Origin: an uncultured Bacteroidales bacterium
GTDB taxonomy: Bacteria; Bacteroidota; Bacteroidia; Bacteroidales; UBA932
Direction: 5' to 3'
Assembly (NCBI GenBank): GCA_946538425.1
Contig: CAMNGM010000009.1
Coordinates: forward strand, 1-34,690
DNA: 34,690 bases
The notes under the pieces were generated by a model. It saw only the letters and a program-made list of their open reading frames with translations. It was not told where the DNA came from and searched no databases. A program made the position numbers and the translations under genes. Of this stretch, positions 26,130 to 34,690 are shown piece after piece (position 1 is the first letter of the stretch; each line of letters begins with the position of its first letter).

Positions 26130-27977
26130 ATGAATGAGATCATGAAAAAGATTTACAACATAGCGATCCTTTGCGCAGTCCTGCTTCCGCTCTTCTCCTG
26201 CCGGGAGACGCCGGTGGATCCGGTGGATCCCGTCCCCGAAGGACCCCAGCCCGAAACCCGCACGCTCACCTTCGTCCTTCCCGACTTCACCGTCGGGGAG
26301 GGAGGGGAGGTGCCCGCGGCCGTCAAGACCGCCTGGAAGGCCGGCGACCAGATCGTCGTCCACGGCGAGTACGCCAAGGACCAGGTGGTCGTGACCCTCG
26401 GCGCCGGGGACATCTCCGGCGACGGCAAGTCGGCCACCGTCACGGTGGACGGCCTGTACCCCTACCAGCGGGAGGACTGCACCAGCACCCTGTACGCCTC
26501 CTATCCGGCGTCCGTGGCGGACAACCTCAAGCACTGCTTCTTCTACAGTAAGTTCTCCACGACCGGCCAGCAGATCATGGCCGCCTGCAACAGCGGCGAC
26601 ACTTTCCAGTTCCAGAACATCTGCGGCATCCTGTCGATGTCCGTGGAGGGGGACCTGGCCGGATACACCATCTCCACCCCCAAGAAGGACGCCCTCGGGT
26701 ATGAGTTCCTCCAGGTGAAGATCACCGACAGCGAGCAGCTCTACCGGCAGTATGTGGGCAACCCGCTCCTCCAGCTGGACGGCACCGTGGAAGGCGGGGA
26801 GATCCTGGTGTTCCTGCCGGAAGGCACGACCTTCCCGGGCGGGTTCGTCATCAAGTTCAAGGAGGGCGACGACTACACCCGGATCTTCAAGTACACCCAG
26901 CCCGTGGAGATCGTCCGCGGCGGGATCGTGGACCTCGGGGACATCACCGGCGAGATCGAGCACTACGACAACCCGTTCTCCAAGGACGTCAAGGACCTGG
27001 ACACCGTGGGCAACGCGAACAGCTACATCATCACCGAGCCCGGCAGCTACAAGTTCAAGGCGGTCTATGGCAACGAGTCCACGAACTACCTGCAGGACGT
27101 GGACGACGCCGTGGTCCTCTGGGAGACCTGGAACGACAATTCCGAGGTCACGCCGGGGAGCGTGCTCGCCCACGCCGCCTTCGCCGAGGACTTCATCATC
27201 GTCCGCACCCCGGAGACCCTGCATCCCGGCAACGCGCTCGTCGCCGCCAAGGACGCCGCGGGCAAGATCCTCTGGAGCTGGCACATCTGGATTCCCGCGA
27301 CCCCGGTCGTCACCGCGAACTTCGGCGGCATCATGGGCGTGGACCTGATGGACCGCAACCTGGGCGCCCTCGTGGCCGCCGAGGCGACTTCCGCCGAGGT
27401 GAGCCCGACCTCCTACGGGATGATGTACCAGTGGGGCCGCAAGGACCCGTTCACCGCGGCCGGCACCTTCAAGGGCAGCAGCCCGGCCACCTACGCCGGC
27501 GTACCCGAGGAGATGGCTCCCGGCCAGATCTCGCTGGAAGAGTCCATCGCGAACCCGCGTCTGCTCGGCCACCTCAACAACAACGACTGGTGCCTCGTCC
27601 CGGACAACGAGTTCTGGGCCGATGCCGACAAGACCATCTACGACCCGTGCCCTCCGGGCTACCGCGTGCCGAAGAAGAACACGGCCAACCCGTTCTGGAG
27701 CGCCGACTTGTCCGCCCAGGCGGGCTGGGGCGTGGACCTCACCGCCGGCTGGCTCAAGGTGGGTTCCCCGGACGCGTCCGTGTTCCCGATCGCGGGCTAC
27801 CGCGACGACTACTCCGTGAACGGTCTCTCCAAGGTGGGCGTCCGCACCCTGTACTGGACTTCCCAGGCGTCCGACGACGCCAAGGGTCCCGGCGCCGACC
27901 TCCGTTCCGACCGGTCCTACACGTTCGGCTCCGCGCCGAAGGCCCGTCTCGGCTCCGTCCGTTGCACCGTTGAATAA
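26130..27977 (+). CDS. Surface lipoprotein: N-terminal fimbrillin-like region + one FISUMP-like module
   Basis: Lipobox LFSCRE; N-terminus with KAGDQIVVHGEYA...LYPYQREDCTSTLYASYPAS; C-terminus 'MDRNLGALVAAE...MMYQWGRKDPF...TIYDPCPPGYRVP...FPIAGYRDDYS...LYWTSQ...GSVRCTVE', FISUMP-type (Fibrobacter succinogenes major paralogous domain). Confidence 0.85.
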   Translation: MNEIMKKIYNIAILCAVLLPLFSCRETPVDPVDPVPEGPQPETRTLTFVLPDFTVGEGGEVPAAVKTAWKAGDQIVVHGEYAKDQVVVTLGAGDISGDGKSATVTVDGLYPYQREDCTSTLYASYPASVADNLKHCFFYSKFSTTGQQIMAACNSGDTFQFQNICGILSMSVEGDLAGYTISTPKKDALGYEFLQVKITDSEQLYRQYVGNPLLQLDGTVEGGEILVFLPEGTTFPGGFVIKFKEGDDYTRIFKYTQPVEIVRGGIVDLGDITGEIEHYDNPFSKDVKDLDTVGNANSYIITEPGSYKFKAVYGNESTNYLQDVDDAVVLWETWNDNSEVTPGSVLAHAAFAEDFIIVRTPETLHPGNALVAAKDAAGKILWSWHIWIPATPVVTANFGGIMGVDLMDRNLGALVAAEATSAEVSPTSYGMMYQWGRKDPFTAAGTFKGSSPATYAGVPEEMAPGQISLEESIANPRLLGHLNNNDWCLVPDNEFWADADKTIYDPCPPGYRVPKKNTANPFWSADLSAQAGWGVDLTAGWLKVGSPDASVFPIAGYRDDYSVNGLSKVGVRTLYWTSQASDDAKGPGADLRSDRSYTFGSAPKARLGSVRCTVE

Positions 27978-28004
27978 CTGAAACTAATATAAACACAAAC
28001 CCAT

Positions 28005-31000
28005 ATGAAAAAGTTTTTTACGCTCGTTGCGCTGGCGCTCCTCTCTGTGGGCTGCGCCAAGGAATATGACGACACCGGCGTCCGGGAACTGATCGCCGGC
28101 CTGGACCTCCGGGTCAGCGAGCTGGAGGCGAACGTCTCCGCCCTGCAGTCCGCCCTCGGCGACGGCAAGTTCGTCCGCAAGGTGGAAGAGTACAAGGACC
28201 CGGAGACGGGCCGCACCACCGGTGTCACCGTCACCTACACCGACGGCAACATCGTGCATTTCAACATCGTCCCTTCGGATCCGACCCAGGGTCCCGTCTT
28301 CTCCGTGATCCGCAACGGCGCGGGCGAGCTGGTCTGGGCCGTGAACGGCCAGGCCGTCAAGATGGACGACGAGGAGATCCCCGTGTACCAGACGCCCGTC
28401 TTCTCCATCGATGACGAGGGCAACCTCTGGGTGGAGGTCGACGGCAAGAAGACCAACCTCGGACCGGTCAAGAGCGAAGGCGCCACCCTCCAGGACGGCA
28501 TCTTCACGAACCTCGCCGTCACCGACGAGGCCGTGGTCCTGACGCTCGCCGACGGTTCCACGGTGAACATCCCGTTCGCCGAGGCTTTCAAGCTGAACAT
28601 CGAGACCACCGAGTTCACCTTCAGCGCCCTGGATCCCATCGAGATTCCCTACACCGTGTCCGCCAAGACCGAGGGCACCGTCGTGGGGGTCGCGGGGTAC
28701 AGCCCCAAGGAGTTCAACGTGGCCGTGGAGGACGGCAAGATCGTCGTCACGCCGCTCCGCCTGGACGCCGCGGCCGTGATGATGGCCTATGCCGATTCCA
28801 AGGTGGGCCTCGTCTCCGTGGTGAACCTCACCTTCGAGGCCGAGGGCTTCGAGATCACCGACGAGCCGTATAGCGCCGAATATGACTACCTGGCCGAAGG
28901 CGAGGACGCCGTCATCGAGGCCAACGCCGTCTCCAACATCGCCTTCGAGGTCAAGCCCGTCGAGGAGTGGATCCACGTCGCCAGCGTCAGAAGCCAGGCG
29001 TACACCATCACCCTCAAGCTTGATGACAACAAGACCGGCGAGATCCGCGAGGGTACCGTGAACATCGTGAAGGCGGGCACCGAGGAGGTGGTCCAGACCC
29101 TCAAGATCGCCCAGCTCCCGGCCGCCGAAGAAGTGGGCCCGAAGAACCTCAGCAAGAAGGGCGCGGCCAACAGCTACCTCGTGACCGAGGCCGGCGAGTA
29201 TAAGTTCTGGGCCGTGAAGGGCAACAGCGGCATCGAGGTCAATCCCGCCTCCGTGGAGGTCCTCTGGGAGACTTATAACAACGCCGAGGAAGTCGCCGCG
29301 AACAGCGTGATTGCCAGCGTGAGCCTCTCCGGCAGCTACGTGGTGTTCTCCACCCCCGAGACCCTCAAGCCCGGCAACGCCGTCATCGCGGCGAAGGACG
29401 CCGGCGGGGTCATCCTCTGGAGCTGGCACATCTGGGTGCCCGCGACCGAGGTCGCGACCGCGAACTACGGCATCTATCCCGCGCCGATGATGGACCGCAA
29501 CCTGGGCGCCCTCGTGGCCGCCCCGGCGGACGCCGCCGCGCCCGTCGAGTCCTTCGGCCTGACCTACCAGTGGGGCCGCAAGGACCCGTTCCCGGGCCCG
29601 AAGGCCGTCAAGAGCGGTGACAACGCCACCGTCGCCGGCGTCGCGGTGTCCACCAAGCCCGGCAACGGCACCACCGCCGAATCCTGCATGACCGTCGAGG
29701 AGACCATCGCCAACCCGACCGTCCTGGGCTTCACCCAGAACGGCGACTGGCTCCCGGCCGACCTCGCGGACAACACCCTCTGGCAGAATGAGGTGAAGAC
29801 GATGTACGACCCGTGCCCTCCGGGATACCGCGTCCCGGCGAGAGACACCGAGTCCGCCTTCCACAGCTCCGACCTTTCCGCCGCGACCGGCTGGCAGGAC
29901 AACGCCGCCAACAACTGGTTCGCCCTGGGCGACCCGCTGGCCGTCTTCCCGTACGCCGGCTACCGGGACGACTACTCCCCGGGCGGCCTGACGCACGCCT
30001 ATGACCGCGGCGCCTACTGGACCGCCTATGCTTCCCAGGCCGCGAAGGCCTACTACGTGAACGTCCGCGCCGGTTCCGCCCACGCCCGGGCCGAGGCCGG
30101 CAAGTCCCGCGCCGGTTCCGTCCGCTGCGTGTCCGCGGAAGAGACCCCCATCCTTCCTCCGGACGAGCCCACCGAGCCGACGGGTTCCGCCGTCGACCTG
30201 AGCGAGACCGCCAGCGCCAACAGCTACATCGTGGACAAGGCCGGCGACTATAAGTTCAAGGCCGTCAAGGGCAACAGCGAAGAGGCGGTCGCCCCCGCCA
30301 CCGTCGAGGTGCTCTGGGAGACCGTGAACACCGCGACCGCCCCCGAAGCGGGCGCCGTGATCGCCAAGGCCGGTTTTGCCGACGGTTACGTCTCGTTCTC
30401 CACGCCGGCGACCCTCGTCCCCGGCAACGCCCTCATCGCGGCGAAGGATGCCGCCGGCACCGTCCTCTGGAGCTGGCACATCTGGATTCCCGCCACGCCC
30501 GTGGTGGCCAGCACGTTCGGCGGCGTGGTCGGCGTGCCGATGATGGACCGCAACCTGGGCGCCCTCGTGGCCGCCGCGCCGAACGCCAAGCCGGACGGCG
30601 CCTCCATCGGGATGCTGTACCAGTGGGGCCGCAAGGACCCGTTCCCGGGCGTCGCTTCCGTGGACGCTTCCGACCCGTTCGCCACGACCGGCAGCATCGT
30701 CCTCGACAGCGAGAAGCAGAACTTCAGCATCGAGGAGTCCGTCCAGAACCCGACCGTCTATGTGAAGACGGGCAGCGACAGCAACAAGACCTGGGTCGAC
30801 GTCCCTACGACCGAGCTCTGGGGCAAGACCAAGACCGTGTACGACCCGTGCCCTCCGGGCTACATCGTCTCCACGCGGGACAAGAGCTGGGCGTTCTGGG
30901 GCGGCATGTCCGCCGCGACCGGCTTCAAGGCCGACACGGAGAACAAGGTCATCGTCCTCGGCGTCGAACCCGACCCGGCCAACGCCGGGACGACGGGCTA

Positions 31001-31199
31001 TATCGTGCTGCCGATGTGCGGTTACCTGGACCAGGGTTCCTATGCCAATGTGGGCAAGCGCGCCTACATCTGGAGCTCCTACTCCTCCTCCAGCGAGGCG
31101 AACATCGCCTATCAGGTGTACATCAACGGCGAGTCCGTGTCCACCACCGAGCAGCGTATGTCCCGCGGCGGCAGCGTCCGTTGCGTCGTGGAAGAATAA
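28005..31199 (+). CDS. Large surface lipoprotein: N-terminal coiled-coil + beta-sandwich region + two tandem FISUMP-like modules
   Basis: Lipobox SVGCAKE; heptad-like 'LIAGLDLRVSELEANVSALQSALGD'; two copies of '(M)MDRNLGALVAA...YQWGRKDPFPG...(T/K)(M/V)YDPCPPGY...SVRCV'. Confidence 0.88.
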   Translation: MKKFFTLVALALLSVGCAKEYDDTGVRELIAGLDLRVSELEANVSALQSALGDGKFVRKVEEYKDPETGRTTGVTVTYTDGNIVHFNIVPSDPTQGPVFSVIRNGAGELVWAVNGQAVKMDDEEIPVYQTPVFSIDDEGNLWVEVDGKKTNLGPVKSEGATLQDGIFTNLAVTDEAVVLTLADGSTVNIPFAEAFKLNIETTEFTFSALDPIEIPYTVSAKTEGTVVGVAGYSPKEFNVAVEDGKIVVTPLRLDAAAVMMAYADSKVGLVSVVNLTFEAEGFEITDEPYSAEYDYLAEGEDAVIEANAVSNIAFEVKPVEEWIHVASVRSQAYTITLKLDDNKTGEIREGTVNIVKAGTEEVVQTLKIAQLPAAEEVGPKNLSKKGAANSYLVTEAGEYKFWAVKGNSGIEVNPASVEVLWETYNNAEEVAANSVIASVSLSGSYVVFSTPETLKPGNAVIAAKDAGGVILWSWHIWVPATEVATANYGIYPAPMMDRNLGALVAAPADAAAPVESFGLTYQWGRKDPFPGPKAVKSGDNATVAGVAVSTKPGNGTTAESCMTVEETIANPTVLGFTQNGDWLPADLADNTLWQNEVKTMYDPCPPGYRVPARDTESAFHSSDLSAATGWQDNAANNWFALGDPLAVFPYAGYRDDYSPGGLTHAYDRGAYWTAYASQAAKAYYVNVRAGSAHARAEAGKSRAGSVRCVSAEETPILPPDEPTEPTGSAVDLSETASANSYIVDKAGDYKFKAVKGNSEEAVAPATVEVLWETVNTATAPEAGAVIAKAGFADGYVSFSTPATLVPGNALIAAKDAAGTVLWSWHIWIPATPVVASTFGGVVGVPMMDRNLGALVAAAPNAKPDGASIGMLYQWGRKDPFPGVASVDASDPFATTGSIVLDSEKQNFSIEESVQNPTVYVKTGSDSNKTWVDVPTTELWGKTKTVYDPCPPGYIVSTRDKSWAFWGGMSAATGFKADTENKVIVLGVEPDPANAGTTGYIVLPMCGYLDQGSYANVGKRAYIWSSYSSSSEANIAYQVYINGESVSTTEQRMSRGGSVRCVVEE
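29143..30137 (+). repeat. FISUMP composite module, copy A of the tandem pair
   Basis: Leader 'ANSYLVTEAGEYKFWAVKGNSG...VLWETYNN...PGNAVIAAKDAGGVILWSWHIWVPAT' + 'MDRNLGALVAA...RAGSVRCVSAEE'. Confidence 0.85.
30190..31196 (+). repeat. FISUMP composite module, copy B of the tandem pair
   Basis: Leader 'ANSYIVDKAGDYKFKAVKGNSE...VLWETVNT...PGNALIAAKDAAGTVLWSWHIWIPAT' + 'MDRNLGALVAA...RGGSVRCVVEE'; a further copy lies at about 26995-27974 in the previous gene. Confidence 0.85.
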
Positions 31200-31209
31200 T
31201 TCCCCGGTT

Positions 31210-33282
31210 ATGAGAAAGACATCTCGCATATTGTTCCTGTCCGTGCTCCTGGGCCTGTTCGCGGCCCAGGGGTGCACGGACGACCGTATGGGGATGGCCG
31301 TTCCGAATCCCAATGCCAAGCCCGGCGCGGGGGAGATCCCTTCCGGGGATCCCTTCAACCCCGATGCGCCGCCCCCCGGGCCGGTCGATCCCACGGATCC
31401 GGCCGACCAGTGGGTGAACAACCCCGAGCGCCTCGCCCGCCTCGGCCAGACCCCGATCATCGAGATCTACTACACCGAGTACACCCGGGCCGACCTGTTC
31501 CCCTCCCTGGAGGAGGTGCGGAACTTCACCCACATCAATGTGGGGCACGTGCGGTTCGTGGACAAGGACAACGGCGTGGGCATCGAGATCGACAGCAAGA
31601 CCGTCCCGCTGGTGCAGAAGTTCGTCGCCTACAAGGCGCAGTACCCGGAACTGAAGGTGAAGCTGCAGATGGGCGGCTGGGGCAAGAACGCCGACGGCTG
31701 GTCCCAGATGGCCCGCGACGCACAGAAGCGCAAGGCCTTCGTGGACGAGTGCGTGGCCATCTGCAACCAGTACGGCATCGACGGATTCGACATCGACTGG
31801 GAATATCCCACCTATGCGGCCAAGGACGGGGATCACGTGAACGGGGCCAGCCCCGCGGACTGGGAGAACTTCGTCACGCTCTTCAAGGAGCTGCGCGAGG
31901 CGATGCCCGACAAGATCCTCTCCTATGCGGCGTCCGACAGCGGCAAGTACACCGACAACTACGGCGTGCTTCCGTATGTCGACTACATCAACGTGATGAC
32001 CTACGACGAGGGCAATCCGCCGTACCACAACGCGCCCCTCTACCGGAGCTCCATCACGGGCTCCCGCTGCTGCGCGGAGGCCATCGACGACATCTTCCAT
32101 GGCCAGCAGGGGATCCCGTACCAGATGATGAACTTCGGCCTGGCGTTCTACGGCCACGGGGACGGCTACAAGCTCAAGACGGGCAACCGGTATCCTGCGT
32201 CGGTCGATTACAGCAAGCTGGACGACATCTTCTTCAAGGGCACCTGCGACGGCTATGACGTCAAGGGCGTGAACTACCGCATCTGGGACGACGTCGCGAA
32301 GGTCCCGTACCTGGCCGACGCCTTGGGCAAGATGTACGCGAGCTACGAGGACATCGAGTCCATCAACGCGAAGGTCGAGTACCTCAAGTCCCGCAACATG
32401 CTGGGCGCGATGATCTGGGAGTACCGGCACGACGACGACGAGGGCACCCTCCGCCACGCGGTCAAGCACGCGATGGACGGCAAGCCCGACGCGCCCGGCA
32501 AGTACGAGCGTCCCGACGAGTACGAACCGCCGACCCCGGCGCAGGTGCCGGTGATGGGCAAGGTCGAGTTCTCCAAGAAGCTGCAAAGCGGCAGCGCCTA
32601 TGTGGAAGAGCTCTCCGGCCTGTGCCTGTCCAAGGACGGCGACTTCCTCTGGGGCGTGGGCGACAACGGCGCGCTGTACAAGATCGGCTTCGACGGCACC
32701 TTCACCCAGCACTGGACCTATGACGCCGATATGGAAGGCCTGTGCATGGACCCGGCCACCGGGACGATGTATATGGGCATCGAGCCCAAGCGCGTGTACA
32801 AGCTCACGGAGCCGTACCAGTCGAAGACCACCCTGTGGGATGTGGACGAGGCGGCGGAGATGGGCAATTCCGGCATCGAGGGCATCGCCTGGCACAAGGG
32901 GAACCTCTACCTGGGCTCCCAGACGGGGGCGACCCTGTGGGAGTACACCCTGGACGGCACCAAGCTGTGGAAGAAGAGCCTCCGCACCGTGACCTCCACG
33001 ATCTCCGAGATCGCGGGCCTGGACTACGACGAGAAGAACGACTGGCTGTGGGTCATCGACTCCAACTCCAACAAGGATCGTCCGGAGTACCTGGGCTATA
33101 CGATCTACCTGTTCGACGGCGACGCCACGAAGCTCCTCGCGACCTACTACGTGGGCGACTTCGCCAACTGGAACCCGGAAAGCATCTGCGTGGACCGCAA
33201 GAACGGCTGCATCTGGGTCGCCGACGACTGCGGCGACGCCACCCCGTCCATCCTCCACAAGATCTCCTTCTCGGGCCTCTGA
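31210..33282 (+). CDS. GH18-domain lipoprotein fused to a C-terminal SdiA-regulated/phytase-like beta-propeller
   Basis: Start ATG 31210 (MRKTSRILFLSVLLGLFAAQGCTDD). GH18 'GIDGFDIDWEYPTYA', 'VKLQMGGWGKNADGWSQMAR', 'YINVMTYDEG', 'MLGAMIWEYRHDDDEG'. C-terminus repeats 'EELSGLCLSKDGDFLWGVGDNGALYKI', 'DMEGLCMDPATGTMYMGIEPKRVYKL', 'GIEGIAWHKGNLYLGSQTGATLWEY', 'EIAGLDYDEKNDWLWVIDSN'. Confidence 0.88.
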   Translation: MRKTSRILFLSVLLGLFAAQGCTDDRMGMAVPNPNAKPGAGEIPSGDPFNPDAPPPGPVDPTDPADQWVNNPERLARLGQTPIIEIYYTEYTRADLFPSLEEVRNFTHINVGHVRFVDKDNGVGIEIDSKTVPLVQKFVAYKAQYPELKVKLQMGGWGKNADGWSQMARDAQKRKAFVDECVAICNQYGIDGFDIDWEYPTYAAKDGDHVNGASPADWENFVTLFKELREAMPDKILSYAASDSGKYTDNYGVLPYVDYINVMTYDEGNPPYHNAPLYRSSITGSRCCAEAIDDIFHGQQGIPYQMMNFGLAFYGHGDGYKLKTGNRYPASVDYSKLDDIFFKGTCDGYDVKGVNYRIWDDVAKVPYLADALGKMYASYEDIESINAKVEYLKSRNMLGAMIWEYRHDDDEGTLRHAVKHAMDGKPDAPGKYERPDEYEPPTPAQVPVMGKVEFSKKLQSGSAYVEELSGLCLSKDGDFLWGVGDNGALYKIGFDGTFTQHWTYDADMEGLCMDPATGTMYMGIEPKRVYKLTEPYQSKTTLWDVDEAAEMGNSGIEGIAWHKGNLYLGSQTGATLWEYTLDGTKLWKKSLRTVTSTISEIAGLDYDEKNDWLWVIDSNSNKDRPEYLGYTIYLFDGDATKLLATYYVGDFANWNPESICVDRKNGCIWVADDCGDATPSILHKISFSGL

Positions 33283-33302
33283 TGCCTCTTTGACGTGAGA
33301 TA

Positions 33303-33339
33303 TCCTCCCTGCAAGCCCTTGCGGGGAGGATTTCTTTTT
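33303..33339 (+). terminator. Rho-independent terminator at the end of the 13-gene run
   Basis: TCCTCCCTGCAAG-CC-CTTGCGGGGAGGA (near-perfect stem) followed by TTTCTTTTT; 20 bp after the stop of the last gene. Confidence 0.88.
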
Positions 33340-33369
33340 GTAACTTTACACGGCTATTAACCTGTCGAT

Positions 33370-34690
33370 ATGAAAAGAATCCTTCTTCTGGCGGCCCTTT
33401 CCCTTCTCGCCGCCTGCGGGCCCAAGGCCCCGAAAATGCCGGCCGACGCCATCGTCCTCCGCAGCCCGGACGGACAGCTGGAACTGAAGTTCGCCGTGGT
33501 GGACGGCGTCCCCGAATATACGCTGGACCGCGCCGGAAAGGCGGTCGTCCTGCCGTCCCGCCTGGGCTACGCCCTGCTGGACCGGGAGAGCCTGGACGGC
33601 GGTTTCACCCTCACCGACTCGGCCTTCAACACCTTCGACGAGACCTGGGAGCCGGTCTGGGGCGAGGAAGCGTCCATCCGGAACCACTACAACGAGCTGC
33701 TGGTGACCCTCGAGCAGAAGCCCGAAGCGGCGCGCGAAGCGCAGCGGGGCGTGAGCGTCACCGACCCGGAATACACCGGCGACTTGGGCAACCCGTACGG
33801 CAAGGGCGCCGTGATGCAGGTGCGTTTCCGCCTGTATGACGACGGCCTGGGCTTCCGCTACGAGTTCCCGCTGGAGAACGCCTTGACCTACTTCAAGGTC
33901 AAGGAGGAGCTCACCGAGTTCGCGATGACGGGCGACCACACGGCCTGGTGGATCCCGGGCGACTACTCCACGCAGGAGTTCGTGCCCACGGAGTCCAAGC
34001 TGTCGCAGGTGCGCGAGCTGCAGGACGTGCCGCGTCCCGCGGGCGGCGCGCCGCAGACCAAGTTCTCCCAGACCGGCGTGCAGACGGCCCTCCAGATGAA
34101 GACCGCCGACGGCCTGTACATCAACATCCACGAGGCCGAGGTGCTGGACTATCCCACCACGAACCTGGACCTGGACGACAAGAACTTCGTGTTCACGACG
34201 CACCTGACCCCGGACGCCGAGGGCGTCAAGGGGCGGCTGCAGGCGCCCTGCAAGAGCCCGTGGCGCACCGTGATGGTGTGCGAGAAGGCCACCGACGTGC
34301 TGGCCTCCCGCCTCATCCTGAACCTGAACGAGCCCTGCGCCATCGAGGATGTCTCCTGGATCCATCCGACCAAGTATATGGGCGTGTGGTGGGAGATGAT
34401 CACCGGCAAGAGCGAGTGGTCCTACACCTATGACTATCCTTCCGTGCAGCTGGGCGTGACGGACTACGCCGCTTCCAAGCCGCACGGCCGGCACGGCGCG
34501 AACAACGAGAACGTCCGCCGTTACATCGACTTCGCGGCGGAGAACGGCTTCGACGCCATCCTCGTGGAGGGCTGGAACGAGGGCTGGGAGGACTGGTACG
34601 GCCACCAGAAGGACTTCGTCTTCGACTTCATCACTCCGTATCCGGACTTCGACCTGCCGGCGCTGAACGAGTATGCCCACAGCAAGGGCA
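33370..34690 (+). CDS. GH97-family glycoside hydrolase (SusB-like), truncated by the window end
   Basis: Lipobox LLAACG; 'DAIVLRSPDGQLELKFAVVDGVPEYTLDRAGKAVVLPSRLGYAL', 'YNELLVTLEQ', 'MQVRFRLYDDGLGFRYEFP', 'HTAWWIPGDYSTQEF', 'MGVWWEMITGKSEWSY...RRYIDFAAENGFDAILVEGWNEGWEDW'. No stop before 34690. Confidence 0.92.
   Translation, partial: MKRILLLAALSLLAACGPKAPKMPADAIVLRSPDGQLELKFAVVDGVPEYTLDRAGKAVVLPSRLGYALLDRESLDGGFTLTDSAFNTFDETWEPVWGEEASIRNHYNELLVTLEQKPEAAREAQRGVSVTDPEYTGDLGNPYGKGAVMQVRFRLYDDGLGFRYEFPLENALTYFKVKEELTEFAMTGDHTAWWIPGDYSTQEFVPTESKLSQVRELQDVPRPAGGAPQTKFSQTGVQTALQMKTADGLYINIHEAEVLDYPTTNLDLDDKNFVFTTHLTPDAEGVKGRLQAPCKSPWRTVMVCEKATDVLASRLILNLNEPCAIEDVSWIHPTKYMGVWWEMITGKSEWSYTYDYPSVQLGVTDYAASKPHGRHGANNENVRRYIDFAAENGFDAILVEGWNEGWEDWYGHQKDFVFDFITPYPDFDLPALNEYAHSKG

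Noticed and set aside
29143-31196. Tandem repeats considered as an assembly duplication artefact
   Set aside because: The two modules differ at many amino-acid positions and in inter-motif spacing, so they are diverged domain copies.
1-34690. CRISPR arrays, tRNA or rRNA genes
   Set aside because: No regularly spaced short repeats and no recognisable tRNA or rRNA sequence seen on either strand; covariance search was not possible.

Overview
The window looks like a Bacteroidetes-type, GC-rich chromosomal segment dominated by a large polysaccharide-utilisation locus (PUL). A plus-strand run of 13 closely packed genes (7502-33282) encodes: ROK sugar kinase, GH2 exo-beta-glucosaminidase-like enzyme, alkaline phosphatase, GH18, two tandem SusC/SusD pairs, two BACON-type lipoproteins, two lipoproteins carrying one and two FISUMP-like modules, and a GH18 fused to a SdiA-regulated/phytase-like beta-propeller. 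A strong hairpin + T-tract follows the last gene, and a separate GH97 gene then runs off the window edge. A divergent minus-strand operon (7285-2738) encodes GH20 beta-hexosaminidase, a XylR/AraC-type hybrid regulator and a histidine-type acid phosphatase. The likely substrate is chitin, chitooligosaccharide or another GlcNAc/GlcN-rich glycan; this is inferred from families. The left flank (about 870-2740) is a rearranged, repeat-rich patch: a truncated LuxR HTH fragment, a ~114-bp nested inverted-repeat element, and an AT-richer ORF6N/PLD-like gene sandwiched between two direct copies of the phosphatase 3' end. A short hairpin repeat (NNNT-TCGACAAGCTC-ANNN with compensating arms) occurs 5 times, 3 of them inside coding sequence. 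No tRNA, rRNA or CRISPR was recognised. All family calls come from reading motifs; no database search was run.
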